Assembly: GCF_013166595.1 (NCBI RefSeq)
Contig: NZ_JABKKG010000002.1
Coordinates: forward strand, 434,001 to 498,000
Direction of reading: 5' to 3'
Length of the DNA: 64,000 bases
Source of the DNA: Palleniella intestinalis
GTDB lineage: Bacteria > Bacteroidota > Bacteroidia > Bacteroidales > Bacteroidaceae
In this document: in pieces, positions 27,401 to 35,448 of the stretch
Layout: every line of letters starts with the position of its first letter
Numbering within the stretch: position 1 is the first letter of the stretch
Notes under the pieces: model-generated
Seen by the model: the letters and a program-made list of their open reading frames with translations, nothing else
Databases searched by the model: none
Told to the model about the DNA's origin: nothing
Position numbers and translations under genes: made by a program

Positions 27401-28046
27401 TACGAAGCAGACATCTGCCCATGTCCGCGAGGCGATACGGCAGACTCAGGGCGAGATTCTCATGTCAGACGACGAGATTTGTGACGCACGTTTCTCAAAA
27501 TGCTGTGGTGGTGTGACAGAAGAATACCGCTATTGCTGGGAGAACATCAACAAGCCGTACCTTGTCTCTGTTGCCGACCCGTACTGCAATACGCACGACA
27601 CGAAAGTCCTGCGGCAGGTGCTTAACGACTATGACCAGGAGACTCAGGACTTCTATGAGTGGGAGGTGCGCATCAGTAAGGCAAAGGTTAAGTCCCTGCT
27701 TATGGAGAAACTGCATCTTGACCTTGGAAACATCGTTGCCATGGAGCCACTCGAACGCGGAAAATCGGGCAGGATTTCACGCCTGAAGGTGATAGGAACA
27801 GAGCGTTCCTTCACTATCGGCAAGGAATTAGAAATACGCCGTGCACTCTCTGACACGCATCTTTACAGTTCTGCTTTCACGGTCACTGACGAAGGCGAGG
27901 ATTTCCTTCTCAAAGGAAAAGGCTGGGGACATGGCGTGGGACTGTGCCAGATTGGTGCTGCCGTCATGGGCGAAAAGGGTTTCAAATACGATGAGATTCT
28001 GCTGCATTACTACAAGAATGCTGAGATAAAGAAGATTTACAGATAG
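24402..28046 (+). CDS. three-domain fusion: glycosyltransferase 2, DUF4922/HIT-like, SpoIID/LytB
   Basis: A 1214-residue protein without signal peptide. Residues ~230-440 are a GT-A family 2 glycosyltransferase ([31 protein letters not shown]). The first ~220 look like a decayed GT-like copy (AMVYSDYY). Residues ~495-830 match the DUF4922/GDP-hexose phosphorylase-like part of the HIT superfamily: [24 protein letters not shown] and the catalytic-type PDHLHLQAG. Residues ~870-1214 are SpoIID/Lyt[43 protein letters not shown]. SpoIID enzymes act on peptidoglycan stripped of peptides. The joined activities suggest cell-wall sugar recycling or remodelling, but the lack of an export signal is puzzling. 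I preferred ATG 24402 over the TTG at 24399; ATG 24408 is also possible. Confidence 0.88.
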   Translation: MTMIARIDSFVTSESLASQLADNAVVKHTTVLDCAEINAGVTINEIAQKAKADFTLLAIKSVPLTLGQYAIERMLRTAIETGAAMVYSDYYKTLGGKREKHPTIDYQEGALRDDFDFGTLLLIRTPLLKEYAKSHSSMMQGLKFAGLYALRLWLSTKGELFHLDELLYTEEELDNRKSGEKQFDYVNPRNRDVQVEMEKVVTHHLEQIGALVDPEDYISPDFGEQEFEIEASVVIPVFNREKTVRDAVESALAQETKFPFNVIVVDNHSTDGTTETLSELAAKDNRLIHIIPERDDLGIGGCWNVAVDSLHCGRFAVQLDSDDLYSSPRTLQQIVDAFYRQKAAMVIGSYRMCDFDLNTLPPGLIDHKEWTDENGMNNALRINGLGAPRAFFTPILRQYRFPNTSYGEDYALGLAFSRKYRIGRIYDELYLCRRWGGNSDAALSVDKVNANNMYKDRLRTMELKARIAMEARADRLDGNSTPDASTAKLQRFFNRQLELWDDARKRYIDLNGVQVRDITDDSTGTLLKLQYNPARIVSTGASISNAAIAKRPCFLCKDNRPQEQMVKHLDDTLDMLVNPFPILPTHFTLPSNTHRPQLIKDVHTKIFRLLEHYPDIMVFYNGPKCGASCPDHLHLQAGTSGIVPLQKQWARLSRSLHRIVKLNDCEDISAINDYVCPALLLRSRSEKGFRQMFKTVYDALPVQKDETEPMMNIIAWRNGEETLTVIFPRKNHRPACYPSPMVSPGALDMAGLIITPQESDFNTMISQTAADILREVALSQKEMEKVITQIAGEKKNDDENLRYEKVPHVTVGIISGEEIRFSLNSPYVAKGETIVGEQTVKHSEGSILWNGNEYRELSFVPGKAEGSKVEASFTIHDVTIGVNFHWERLEEQTFKGSLRFVVHEGKVCAINELSVEDYLTSVISSEMSATSSLELLKAHAVISRSWLLAQIQHRHSSQGQSAGFFSFIKKDNELIRWYDREDHTIFDVCADDHCQRYQGITKQTSAHVREAIRQTQGEILMSDDEICDARFSKCCGGVTEEYRYCWENINKPYLVSVADPYCNTHDTKVLRQVLNDYDQETQDFYEWEVRISKAKVKSLLMEKLHLDLGNIVAMEPLERGKSGRISRLKVIGTERSFTIGKELEIRRALSDTHLYSSAFTVTDEGEDFLLKGKGWGHGVGLCQIGAAVMGEKGFKYDEILLHYYKNAEIKKIYR

Positions 28047-28052
28047 AGTCAA

Positions 28053-28160
28053 TCATGATGCAACAAGATGCAACAAAAGTCATTATGATGCCTCATGATA
28101 CATCAAGTTACATCATGATATATCAGGTCACATCACGGTATATCATGTTGCATCATGACA
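28053..28160. repeat. degenerate palindromic tandem repeat (CATCATGA type)
   Basis: About 108 bp built from variants of TCATGATGCAACA and ACATCATGATATATCA, about ten half-units in alternating directions. It fills the gap between the fusion gene and yraN and has no T-run. Confidence 0.65.
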
Positions 28161-28176
28161 AAAAACAAAAACAACC

Positions 28177-28599
28177 ATGGCAGAGCATAACGACCTCGGA
28201 CACTGGGGTGAGGAACGCGCAGCGGAATATATGGAAAAGAAAGGCTGGTATGTGAAGGAGCGAGACTGGCGACATGGCAATACGGACATCGACCTTATAT
28301 GCATCGACGAGGACGACACCACACTTGTCTTCGTGGAGGTGAAGACACGCTCCACGGATGACTATGGAGAGCCTTACGAAGCAGTGAACGCTGAGAAGCG
28401 CCGCCATATCGTCAGTGCCGCAGCACACTACAAATCCATCTTCCGAAAGGAGAACCGCCGCACACGGTACGACATCATCTCCATAGTCGGAAGCCCCCAT
28501 GGGACAATAAAAATCGAGCATATCGAAGATGCTTTCGATATGCTCGACCTTTACGAGGATTACAATGTCCGTCCTACCAGTTGGCGACGCAGGCATTGA
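28177..28599 (+). CDS. yraN: YraN/UPF0102 family nuclease-like protein
   Basis: A 140-residue soluble protein of UPF0102. LGHWGEERAAEYMEKKGWYV opens the fold; NTDIDLICIDED then LVFVEVKTRS give the D and E-x-K of a PD-(D/E)XK nuclease core; NAEKRRHIVSAAAHY follows. Family members are thought to act in DNA or peptidoglycan-linked processes but the role is unsettled. Its 3' end overlaps the convergent lptE gene by 26 bp. Confidence 0.92.
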   Translation: MAEHNDLGHWGEERAAEYMEKKGWYVKERDWRHGNTDIDLICIDEDDTTLVFVEVKTRSTDDYGEPYEAVNAEKRRHIVSAAAHYKSIFRKENRRTRYDIISIVGSPHGTIKIEHIEDAFDMLDLYEDYNVRPTSWRRRH

Positions 28600-29086
28600 A
28601 TATCTGGTCACAGATGTCGTCAATCATTTCCGTGACAAGCTGCTCCTGCACGGCAGCCAGCGATTGTGTCGTCTCGTAAGTTGAGGTTGCTGTAAACTGA
28701 CGCTCAAAATCCTCATTGTGGTTGGCGTTGTTCGTGAACCTCACATTGACGGTTATCGCCAATTCCGTCTGCGCCGAGAAGCCGTCAGCCGACACAGACT
28801 TGTTGCGCTGCGTATAGTTTGTTATCTCGCCATCCAGTTTTATATCGCCATTGCGCTTCACCTGTATGAGCTTTGTATGGTCAGCAAACTGGTCTTTCAA
28901 CGTATTGTTGAACATCGGCCCCATAGGTCCCCACACGTATTGGGAGCGTATAGGGAACTCTGCAATCTGTATGGTCTTCACCTTCGTATAGTCAATGCTT
29001 GACATATTGAACTTGTAACTCACTTTGCACGCGCAAAGAAGGAGCACAAAGGCAAGGACTGATAGTAGTTTTATTCGTTTTGTCAT
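28574..29086 (-). CDS. lptE: LptE-like LPS-assembly lipoprotein
   Basis: 170 residues from the chosen ATG at 29086 (MTKRIKLLSVLAFVLLLCAC): a lipoprotein signal with Cys 20. VSYKFNMSSIDYTKVKTIQI and the long beta-region with LDGEITNYTQ match the Bacteroidota LptE family, the partner that plugs LptD and helps insert LPS in the outer membrane. The frame is open for 25 codons upstream; I rejected that start because it buries the lipobox. It follows the sigma-54 activator by 99 nt, an order common in Bacteroidales. Confidence 0.85.
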   Translation of the reverse strand: MTKRIKLLSVLAFVLLLCACKVSYKFNMSSIDYTKVKTIQIAEFPIRSQYVWGPMGPMFNNTLKDQFADHTKLIQVKRNGDIKLDGEITNYTQRNKSVSADGFSAQTELAITVNVRFTNNANHNEDFERQFTATSTYETTQSLAAVQEQLVTEMIDDICDQIFNACVANW

Positions 29087-29185
29087 CACTTTATTCGGGC
29101 TGTTGGCAGCCCGTTTTGTTATTATTGTTTTACAAGGGCAAGCGTGTTTTCGCATAAGCAAAAGAGCACAGATCTCTAACCATGC

Positions 29186-30412
29186 TTATTCAAGATTAAG
29201 CTGTTTCAGTCGCCTATACAATGTCCTGTCCGAGATACCAAGCTCCCTTGCAGCATTCTTTCTGTTGCCTCCACAACGCAGGAGAGCCTTTTTCAGCAAT
29301 TCCATTTCATTGTCCCCGACATTAAGACTTTCTACGATAGGATCGCTTTCCGTCTTTATCTCCTCACTGTCCGCCATTTCGTAGGCAGGAGTCTCTATCT
29401 GTGGTATGGAAGAAGGAAGGGAAAGCACAGGATGAGACATCTGCACCGGCTGCCCCCCGAGTGCGATAACCTGCTTCTGCAGCTCATGGACTTCTCCGTT
29501 AAGCCTCTGCACACTATTCTGCAACTCTACAAGAAAGTTGAACAGCAACTGGCGCTCCTGCTCGTAAGAATGGCTCTCTCCCGACGGCTTTGTGGAATAC
29601 GACGCCACCGCCATCGACTCTTCATCGTCAGGAATGAACCTGCGAAGAGTCTCCGCCGTTATGGTCCTCTCTTCGGAAAGCAGCGAAATCTGCTCCGTAA
29701 GGTTCTTCAGCTGGCGCACATTTCCTGGCCATTTGTATTTCAGCAGCAGGCGTTTTGCATCCTCCGTAAGGTCAAGGCGCGGCATCTTGTACTTCTCCAC
29801 CATTTGCAAGGCAAACAGCCGGAAGAGCGAAATGATGTCGTTGCCACGCTCACGCAATGCCGGCATACGCACAGGTATGGAATTAAGGCGGTAATAAAGG
29901 TCTTGGCGGAACTTGCCTTCGCTGACAGCCTTCACCATGTTCACATTCGTTGCGGCTACGATACGTACATCAGTCTTCAGCACTTCCGTACCACCCACGC
30001 GGATATACTCTCCTGTTTCAAGCACACGAAGCAAACGCGCCTGAGTTGCAAGAGGCAACTCTCCCACCTCATCAAGGAACAGTGTACCTTTGTTTGCTAT
30101 ACCAAAATATCCTTCCCCTTCATCAATGGCACCGGTATATGCCCCTTTCTCATGGCCGAAAAGCTCGGAATCGATGGTTCCCTCAGGAATGGAACCGCAG
30201 TTTATTGCCAAATATCTCTCACGCTTCCGTGGCGAATTGTCATGTATGATACGCGGAAGAATCTCCTTTCCGACACCACTCTCGCCAATGATGAGCACAG
30301 ACAGGTCGGTAGGAGCCACCTGAAGACAGACATCAAGCGCATGGTTCAACTGCTCACAGTTGCCCACCACTCCGTATCTTTGCTTTATCTGTTGTAACAA
30401 TCTCTGTTCCAC
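29186..30412 (-). CDS. sigma-54-dependent transcriptional activator without receiver domain
   Basis: 408 residues, starting with GTG. The AAA+ domain begins almost at once: Walker A GESGVGKE near 43, the sigma-54 contact loop as GAYTGA near 90, Walker B GTLFLDEVGEL and the R-finger region FRQDLYYRLN. A ~100-residue Pro/Glu-rich linker leads to a Fis-type HTH at the end (NRKNAARELGISDRTLYRRL). With no receiver or sensor domain, control must be by expression or partners. Genes of this kind lie next to lptE in many Bacteroidales; regulated genes are not shown by the sequence. Confidence 0.93.
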   Translation of the reverse strand: MEQRLLQQIKQRYGVVGNCEQLNHALDVCLQVAPTDLSVLIIGESGVGKEILPRIIHDNSPRKRERYLAINCGSIPEGTIDSELFGHEKGAYTGAIDEGEGYFGIANKGTLFLDEVGELPLATQARLLRVLETGEYIRVGGTEVLKTDVRIVAATNVNMVKAVSEGKFRQDLYYRLNSIPVRMPALRERGNDIISLFRLFALQMVEKYKMPRLDLTEDAKRLLLKYKWPGNVRQLKNLTEQISLLSEERTITAETLRRFIPDDEESMAVASYSTKPSGESHSYEQERQLLFNFLVELQNSVQRLNGEVHELQKQVIALGGQPVQMSHPVLSLPSSIPQIETPAYEMADSEEIKTESDPIVESLNVGDNEMELLKKALLRCGGNRKNAARELGISDRTLYRRLKQLNLE

Positions 30413-30473
30413 TTCCCTTTTGTTTTATTTCTTTTTGTATAACAAGTTCCACAAGTTCTTGAAACATAAAGGA

Positions 30474-30561
30474 GTGTGGCTCTGCCACACAACTTAATTA
30501 TTATAGCTTAGTCCGCACGGCTGAAACCGGAGGTTACCGTAAGGATTGTGGCGCTGCCACA
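30474..30561. repeat. two short GTGGC-GCCAC palindromes
   Basis: GTGTGGCTCTGCCACAC at 30474-30490 and TGTGGCGCTGCCACA at 30547-30561, in the 190-bp gap between the sirtuin and sigma-54 genes. A third such palindrome is at 53588-53602 (TGTGGCTCCGCCACA). Only the 3-nt loop varies. Confidence 0.65.
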
Positions 30562-30603
30562 TACATCTCAGGAAGACTTGGTATTCTTTTTCAGGACAAT
30601 CTC

Positions 30604-31323
30604 TCACTCCTCACCAAGAATTTCCATAAGTTCCTTCATGCCTTCACTTGCACCTTTCGCGATGACATGCACGCCATGAGCCCCTTCCGTCATAGCGGGC
30701 TTGGGGTCAATCAGGTACACTTTCGCCGTCTTCGGCACATATTGCAGCAGTGAGGCGGCAGGATAGACATTGAGAGAGGTGCCGATAATCACAAACACAT
30801 CTGCCTTCTGCGCCTCCTGAACAGCGTCATACATGTTCGGAACATTCTCCTGAAAGAATACGATATATGGCCTCAGCAACGAACCGTCGCCTGCTTTCTC
30901 GCCCTTAGGCACTGCCAGCCCGTCGGCTTCCCACCCCTCATGGGGCAGCGAAACCCAGAATCTCGGGTTGTCGACATCACGGCTTGAGCACATCTTCATC
31001 ATCTCTCCGTGAAGGTGGATGACATTCTTCGAACCAGCAAGTTCATGCAGATTGTCAACATTTTGTGTGACAACGACAACCTCATGCTTGCTGTTCTTCT
31101 CCAATTCCGCCACAAGCCGATGCCCCTCGTTGGGCTGCACATCCTTGTATTTCGCACGCAGCATGTTATAGAACGCATTGACATACTCCGGGTCGCGCAA
31201 CCATCCGTCGTGGCTTGCCACAGACATCACAGGATAGTTCTCCCACAACCCTCCTGCATCGCGAAAGGTTGTAAGCCCGCTTTCGACAGACATTCCTGCA
31301 CCGGTAAGGAAGACTATTTTCAT
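30604..31323 (-). CDS. cobB: NAD-dependent protein deacylase (sirtuin)
   Basis: A 239-residue Sir2 protein. GAGMSVESGLTTFRD near 7 is the NAD-binding GAGxSxxSGIPxFR motif, TQNVDNLH near 103 and HLHGEM with the catalytic His near 122 follow, and GTSLNVYPAASLL near 190 is the second NAD site. The zinc-ribbon Cys are not present (only one Cys in MCSSRDVDNP), as in some bacterial sirtuins. It removes acyl groups from lysines using NAD. It lies 116 nt after the PdxA-like gene on the same strand. Confidence 0.92.
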   Translation of the reverse strand: MKIVFLTGAGMSVESGLTTFRDAGGLWENYPVMSVASHDGWLRDPEYVNAFYNMLRAKYKDVQPNEGHRLVAELEKNSKHEVVVVTQNVDNLHELAGSKNVIHLHGEMMKMCSSRDVDNPRFWVSLPHEGWEADGLAVPKGEKAGDGSLLRPYIVFFQENVPNMYDAVQEAQKADVFVIIGTSLNVYPAASLLQYVPKTAKVYLIDPKPAMTEGAHGVHVIAKGASEGMKELMEILGEE

Positions 31324-31439
31324 GATTTACAATGTTTTGATGTTATAATTCTAATCTCACAAGTGAGACCTCATACCGACTAACCGCATCAGCGGTTGAA
31401 TATAGTAGTCAACTTGCAAAACCGAAATGCCAAAGACTG

Positions 31440-32294
31440 TCAGTTGCCGCTCTCCGGAACGTGGCTCTGCTTCCTGACGGCAAAGCGGACCTTCTCCGAA
31501 TCGTCACGGCGTTCATGGTAGATCTTCGGCAACGGGTCATGGTGTCCCTCATCGTATGCCTCACGGCAGCGCACCACATCGATGACTGTGTACACCGCCT
31601 TGCGCAAGGCATAAGCAGGCTGCACTATGCCACTCGCATCGAAATCGTGGGTCGCGCCATACTCCGTAGAAGCCATGACCATAGGAATACCGATAAGCAG
31701 CTTTGTGCGCGACTCATCTGTCACTGCTCCAAGCACTTCTTTCGCCTCACCGTCAAAAAGGGCAAGTGTGGCATCGAAATGCAGGAACTGCTGCTGTTCA
31801 GTATAGTCCGCCGTGGCGTATGGCCCAAAGATGCCCACCCCTTGCTCCGAAAGTCCTGCAACAACTGACGCAAGAGTGTCAGCCGCAGCCTCCGTCATAC
31901 CGTCAGGAGCAAGCAGCGCTATGCGCGGCATGGAGACAAGGAAGTCACGCTTCAGTGACATCCACACCTTATTTATTCTTTCGGCAAGCACATCACGGTC
32001 GAATGACTCCATGATTTCCTCCGGAGATTTGTCAGGGAACACTGTGGCAAGACGCATGCGCTCAGCGACATACATCGTCATCGCACTGTCAAAACTGAAC
32101 TCCGTAGCAGAGCCAGGAGCGACGACAATGCCCGAAATGTTACCGAATTTCAGGTCTGCACCGACATTCTTGTCGTTGCCATTGTCCTTGCTGTATATGG
32201 TCGCCGTGAATACATCGTCATTGTCCGGTGTACTGAGGGCGCACTCTATGACTGTACCGGCGATGCCGGCTGATTGTAATATACCTATGTTCAT
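31440..32294 (-). CDS. divergent PdxA-like protein
   Basis: 284 residues. The C-terminal half follows the pattern of 4-hydroxythreonine-4-phosphate dehydrogenase: PRIALLAPDGM, GIFGPYATADYTEQQQFLHF, DATLALFDGEAKEVL, GIPMVMASTEYGATHDFDAS. Yet the parts that bind metal and substrate in PdxA are changed (the HDQ block is now FDGE, and HGTA..D is THDFDAS). It is also shorter than usual (~330-365). In Bacteroidales pdxA lies beside rlmN, as here (9-nt gap), so it is likely the same ancestral gene, altered. Whether it still makes pyridoxine precursor is doubtful. Confidence 0.65.
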   Translation of the reverse strand: MNIGILQSAGIAGTVIECALSTPDNDDVFTATIYSKDNGNDKNVGADLKFGNISGIVVAPGSATEFSFDSAMTMYVAERMRLATVFPDKSPEEIMESFDRDVLAERINKVWMSLKRDFLVSMPRIALLAPDGMTEAAADTLASVVAGLSEQGVGIFGPYATADYTEQQQFLHFDATLALFDGEAKEVLGAVTDESRTKLLIGIPMVMASTEYGATHDFDASGIVQPAYALRKAVYTVIDVVRCREAYDEGHHDPLPKIYHERRDDSEKVRFAVRKQSHVPESGN

Positions 32295-32303
32295 GTCAAA
32301 ATA

Positions 32304-33401
32304 TTAGTTTTCAGAGGCTTTGCTTTCGCTAGCTTTCAGAGCCTCCTCCTTGTGTTTTGTGTTAAGCAGTCCGCAGGCGGCGTAGATGTCCTGTCCGCGT
32401 GACGCTCGTATTGTGGTCGTTATGCCGTTGCGGTTGAGATAGTCGCAGATATGCTCCATCTGCTTCTCTGCCGCCCCTTTCAGCGGCACATCAGGGATTT
32501 GGTGGAAGCGGATAAGGTTGACACGGCAGTCCAACGGCCGCAGAAGTTTCACCAGTTCCTTCAGATGCGTCGGCGTGTCGTTTGTTCCGCCGAGGACGGT
32601 GTACTCGAATGTCAGGCGGCGCTGGTGCGATGCGCCCTCCACTCCCCCACGCGGCACGCGACGGTCGGCAGGGAAATAGTCCTGCAGGAGTGTGACAATC
32701 TCCCTGATTCCCATACCCTTCTCGGCAGGCATAAGCTGCTCGCGCTGTGCAGGCAGCGGCGTATGGAGCGAGATTGCCACATGGCATTCGCTCTCGTCGA
32801 GAAACCTTTTGAGCTTTCCGCGTATGCCCACACTGCTCACAGTGATGCGTCGCGGACTCCATGCGTAGGCGTATGGGGAGGTGAGAATCTCCGTTGCACG
32901 CAGCACATTGCCAAGATTGTCCATCGGTTCGCCCTGCCCCATGAACACGATGTTTGTCAGTCGCTCGCGCTCAGGCAGTGCATAAATCTGGTTGAGGATG
33001 TCCCTCACGGTCAGTTGTCCCTCAAATCCCTGCTTGCCGGTCTGGCAGAAGAGGCAATTCATTTTGCATCCTACCTGGCAGGAGACGCACAGTGTGGCGC
33101 GGTCGCCGTCAGGGATGAAGACTGTCTCGACGGTCTTTCCGCCTTCGGTGGGGAACAGGTACTTCACCGTGCCATCCTTGGAGCGCTGACAATCGACAGG
33201 CGCTGCCGAGCCGACACAGTACATTGCGGACAGCCGTTCACGGTTCTGCTTGGAGATGTTGGTCATCCCGTCGACGTCATCCACATGGCTTACATAAAGC
33301 CAGCGTGCTATCTGTCCGCCGGTGAATGCCGGCATGCCGAGCTCCTTGGCTATGGTTTTCAGTTCCGTTTCCGTATGTCCTATGAGTGGTTTCTTGTCCA
33401 T
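32304..33401 (-). CDS. rlmN: 23S rRNA (A2503-C2)/tRNA (A37-C2) methyltransferase
   Basis: 365 residues from the ATG at 33401 (MDKKPLIGHTETELKTIAKE). The radical-SAM cluster site CQVGCKMNCLFC is near residue 108; MGQGEPMDNLGNVLRA, ISLHTPLPAQREQLMPAEKG and the late CGLL (second catalytic Cys) are in place. RlmN adds a methyl group to C2 of A2503 in 23S rRNA and of A37 in some tRNAs. The open frame runs 41 codons further upstream but that part is not family-like. Probably one operon: ybaK/proX, rlmN, pdxA-like. Confidence 0.96.
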   Translation of the reverse strand: MDKKPLIGHTETELKTIAKELGMPAFTGGQIARWLYVSHVDDVDGMTNISKQNRERLSAMYCVGSAAPVDCQRSKDGTVKYLFPTEGGKTVETVFIPDGDRATLCVSCQVGCKMNCLFCQTGKQGFEGQLTVRDILNQIYALPERERLTNIVFMGQGEPMDNLGNVLRATEILTSPYAYAWSPRRITVSSVGIRGKLKRFLDESECHVAISLHTPLPAQREQLMPAEKGMGIREIVTLLQDYFPADRRVPRGGVEGASHQRRLTFEYTVLGGTNDTPTHLKELVKLLRPLDCRVNLIRFHQIPDVPLKGAAEKQMEHICDYLNRNGITTTIRASRGQDIYAACGLLNTKHKEEALKASESKASEN

Positions 33402-33459
33402 TATTGCTTTTTTATTTGTCTCCGCACAGGTCGCATAATGCGGATGTTGCGTGAGCGAA

Positions 33460-33981
33460 TCAGTAGAGTGTGAGATATTCGTAAGTGTTTCCCACACAGG
33501 CAAGATAGCGTTCAAAGTCCTCATGCCTTATGACCACCGTGCCACGGCAGTCGTTCGGGTGGAAGGACAATGTCTCTGCATCCCTGAGAGCATTGTCAAG
33601 GAACAGGTGCACATGGTGGGTCTCGTCGTTGATAAGTCCGAAAGGCGACACGCTGCCGGGTTCAAGTCCGAGATATTTCATCATTCTTTCCGGCGAGGCG
33701 AAGGACAGTTTGCCGCATGAGGGCAGCCCTTTGGCGACAAGCGACTCCTTCAGACGCCGTTCAAGGTCGTGGATGTCGAGGTCGTGGTCACAGTGGAAGC
33801 AGACGAGATAATGCCTATTGCCCTTGTGGTTGCGGAAGAAGAGGTTCTTGCAATGCACCGAACCGTCATCTTTCCACCAGCGTTTCGCCTCCTCGATAGT
33901 CTTTCCCTCTGGATGATTGTAGCACGAGAACGGAATCCCGTGGCTACGCAGATATTCAAGTACTGTTTCTTCTCGCGACAT
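33460..33981 (-). CDS. proX: YbaK/ProX-family aminoacyl-tRNA deacylase
   Basis: 173 residues from ATG 33981 (MSREETVLEYLRSHGIPF). The family core is visible: HPEGKTIEEAKR, KNLFFRNHKGNRHYLVC, KLSFASPERM, LEPGSVSPFGLINDETH (the GxxSPFG loop) and FHPNDCRGTVVI. Such enzymes hydrolyse mischarged Ala-tRNA(Pro). The upstream 21 codons of open frame are not needed. It lies 58 nt before rlmN. Confidence 0.9.
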   Translation of the reverse strand: MSREETVLEYLRSHGIPFSCYNHPEGKTIEEAKRWWKDDGSVHCKNLFFRNHKGNRHYLVCFHCDHDLDIHDLERRLKESLVAKGLPSCGKLSFASPERMMKYLGLEPGSVSPFGLINDETHHVHLFLDNALRDAETLSFHPNDCRGTVVIRHEDFERYLACVGNTYEYLTLY

Positions 33982-34157
33982 GGTTTGCGGATTCTTTTTT
34001 ATCTGCAAATATACTTGTTTTCCCTGACAGTTCAAAGAAAACACACCTAAAATAATATAAGTATATGAAAATTTACGACAAAATAACAGATTTCCGTGTC
34101 ACAGAGCCGCCACAACAGCCTATATCATTTCTTGCTGCCATATCAGAGTGTGCTGTC

Positions 34158-34237
34158 AAAGGTAACCTTTTACTGTGTCTACCGTTACCTTTCGCATGGT
34201 AAAAGGTAACCTTTTGCCCGGCAAAGTGTTACCTTTC
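34158..34237. repeat. GGTAACC-type repeat
   Basis: AAAGGTAACCTTTT at 34158-34171 and again at 34202-34215, plus CGTTACCTTTCG and GTGTTACCTTTCG. The part 34197-34237 is nearly the same as 24200-24240; related motifs are at ~51745-51800. Confidence 0.65.
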
Positions 34238-34403
34238 GTAAAACCTTATCCTGCAACGGGTTACACAACACAATTACCTTACTGTCTCATGCGGATGTTT
34301 GTGGATTTTCTCCCTTAACGCATCATTATCTGCATGAATCCGCAAAATCTGCATGAAAATGTGAAACGCAAACAATCCCCAATACAACGACAGCATCAAT
34401 ATC

Positions 34404-34557
34404 GTGCCAAACGACAAAGTAAAATCATGCCAAATGACAAAGCAAAATCGTGCCAAATGGCAAAGCAAAATCGTGCCAAATGACAAAGCAAAATCATGCC
34501 AAATGGCAAAGCAAAATCGTGCCAAATGGCAAAGTAGAATCATGCCAAATGGCGAAT
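34404..34557. repeat. 23-bp tandem repeat, ~7 copies
   Basis: Units (consensus RTGCCAAATGRCAAAGCAAA + ATC) begin at 34404, 34427, 34450, 34473, 34496, 34519 and 34542, exactly 23 bp apart, with few changes. 23 is not a multiple of 3, so every frame is read through in turn. Confidence 0.9.
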
Positions 34558-34665
34558 TTAGATTTGCTTACACAGAGTTTACTAATTGATTTACAACACA
34601 TTAAGATATTTTTAAAAAAACGGAATTTATCCTATGACTATTTCATGAAAAAAGCAAGCAACAAA

Positions 34666-34925
34666 GCACCGCGAGGCGGTGCGTTTTTGTTAACCCCGTA
34701 TGGAGGCGAAGCCGAACATGCGGGGTGTTAGGAAATGCGACAGCCTGCACCGTAAGACGGTGCCTCCTACATAGTTGTTTGCATAGCATCCACACACAGA
34801 TTTCTTATGCATAGCATACCCTCCATGAGGCACCGTCTTACGGTGCTGTGGAGCGAATCTTTTTATCCCCGCATGTTCGGCTTCGCCTCCATGCGGGGTT
34901 AACGAGAATGCACCGCCTCGCGGTG
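34666..34925. repeat. nested palindromic element, intact copy
   Basis: From outside in: GCACCGCGAGGCGGTGC (34666-34682) with its inverse at 34910-34925; 37-nt arms 34689-34725 and 34867-34903 (36 of 37 match); perfect 20-nt arms 34747-34766 and 34827-34846. The whole 260 bp could fold as one long hairpin. Similar ends are seen at 55536-55962. Confidence 0.85.
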
Positions 34926-35030
34926 TGCCAACAGAGAAATCCGCATGAAGACATAAACCACGAAAAACACGCAAAAAGAGAGAAACCACAGAAAACATTT
35001 GTTAAATACGAATCTTTTAAGTTAAAAATC

Positions 35031-35080
35031 TTTAATTACCCCCCCCTAAATGGCTATATCATTATTTAAATATACCTTTG
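35031..35080 (+). promoter_or_regulatory. poly-C promoter of surface operon 1
   Basis: TTTAATTA, then eight C (35039-35046), a 26-nt spacer ending CATTATTTAAATA, and the -7 box TACCTTTG (35073-35080). The same layout, with seven C and the identical box and spacing, is upstream of the other giant gene (61921-61968, minus strand). No standard -33 TTTG is visible. Confidence 0.75.
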
Positions 35081-35160
35081 CAATGTCAAAAAAGACAAAA
35101 TACAGAGACGAGAAACGAGAACCAATCACTGTCTGTGCTTGTAATCCCTCATGCTGTGCA

Positions 35161-35253
35161 ACAAAACCGCGTAATGCGCAACAAAATTGCGTGATGTGCA
35201 ACGAAACCACGTGATGCGCAACAAAATCACGTGATGCGCAACAAAACCGCGTA
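35161..35253. repeat. 20-bp tandem repeat in the operon leader
   Basis: Four full units and a fifth partial one, each like ACAAAACCGCGTGATGCGCA, starting at 35161, 35181, 35201, 35221 and 35241. It is within the ~360-nt untranslated leader of the surface operon. CACGTG and GCGC palindromes occur in each unit. Confidence 0.85.
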
Positions 35254-35448
35254 CATCATTGCCGGCATACCCACAAGCCAAGCAGCGTAATAAAACCATA
35301 TAAACCAGATGACTACACCTGTGAGACCTTTGTGCCAAAGAACAACACCTGAAGGAGTTCTTTGGCGAACTTTGTTTATATGCAGCCTACCATTGCAAAG
35401 CATTTTTTATTTTATTTTTATCATAATCACAAAAAAATCCAAACAACA

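Larger units (their letters stand above)
33982..35030. other. repeat-filled gap upstream of surface operon 1
   Basis: More than 1 kb without a credible gene. In order it holds GGTAACC repeats (34158-34237), a 23-bp tandem repeat (34404-34557), and a nested palindromic element (34666-34925). Open frames reading through the tandem repeat exist on both strands but consist only of repeat. Confidence 0.75.

Noticed and set aside
29087..29161. longer start for lptE
   Set aside because: It would put 25 residues before the lipoprotein signal and hide the lipobox Cys.
32451..33473. 340-codon plus-strand ORF
   Set aside because: Antisense to rlmN, which has an intact radical-SAM site.
34404..34557. 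possible CRISPR array
   Set aside because: Units follow each other without spacers; a true array needs unique spacers between repeats, and no cas gene is near.
34274..34731. ORFs on both strands rich in repeated CQMAKQNR- and CHLARFC-like text
   Set aside because: They are translations of the 23-bp tandem repeat; both strands and several frames are open for that reason only.
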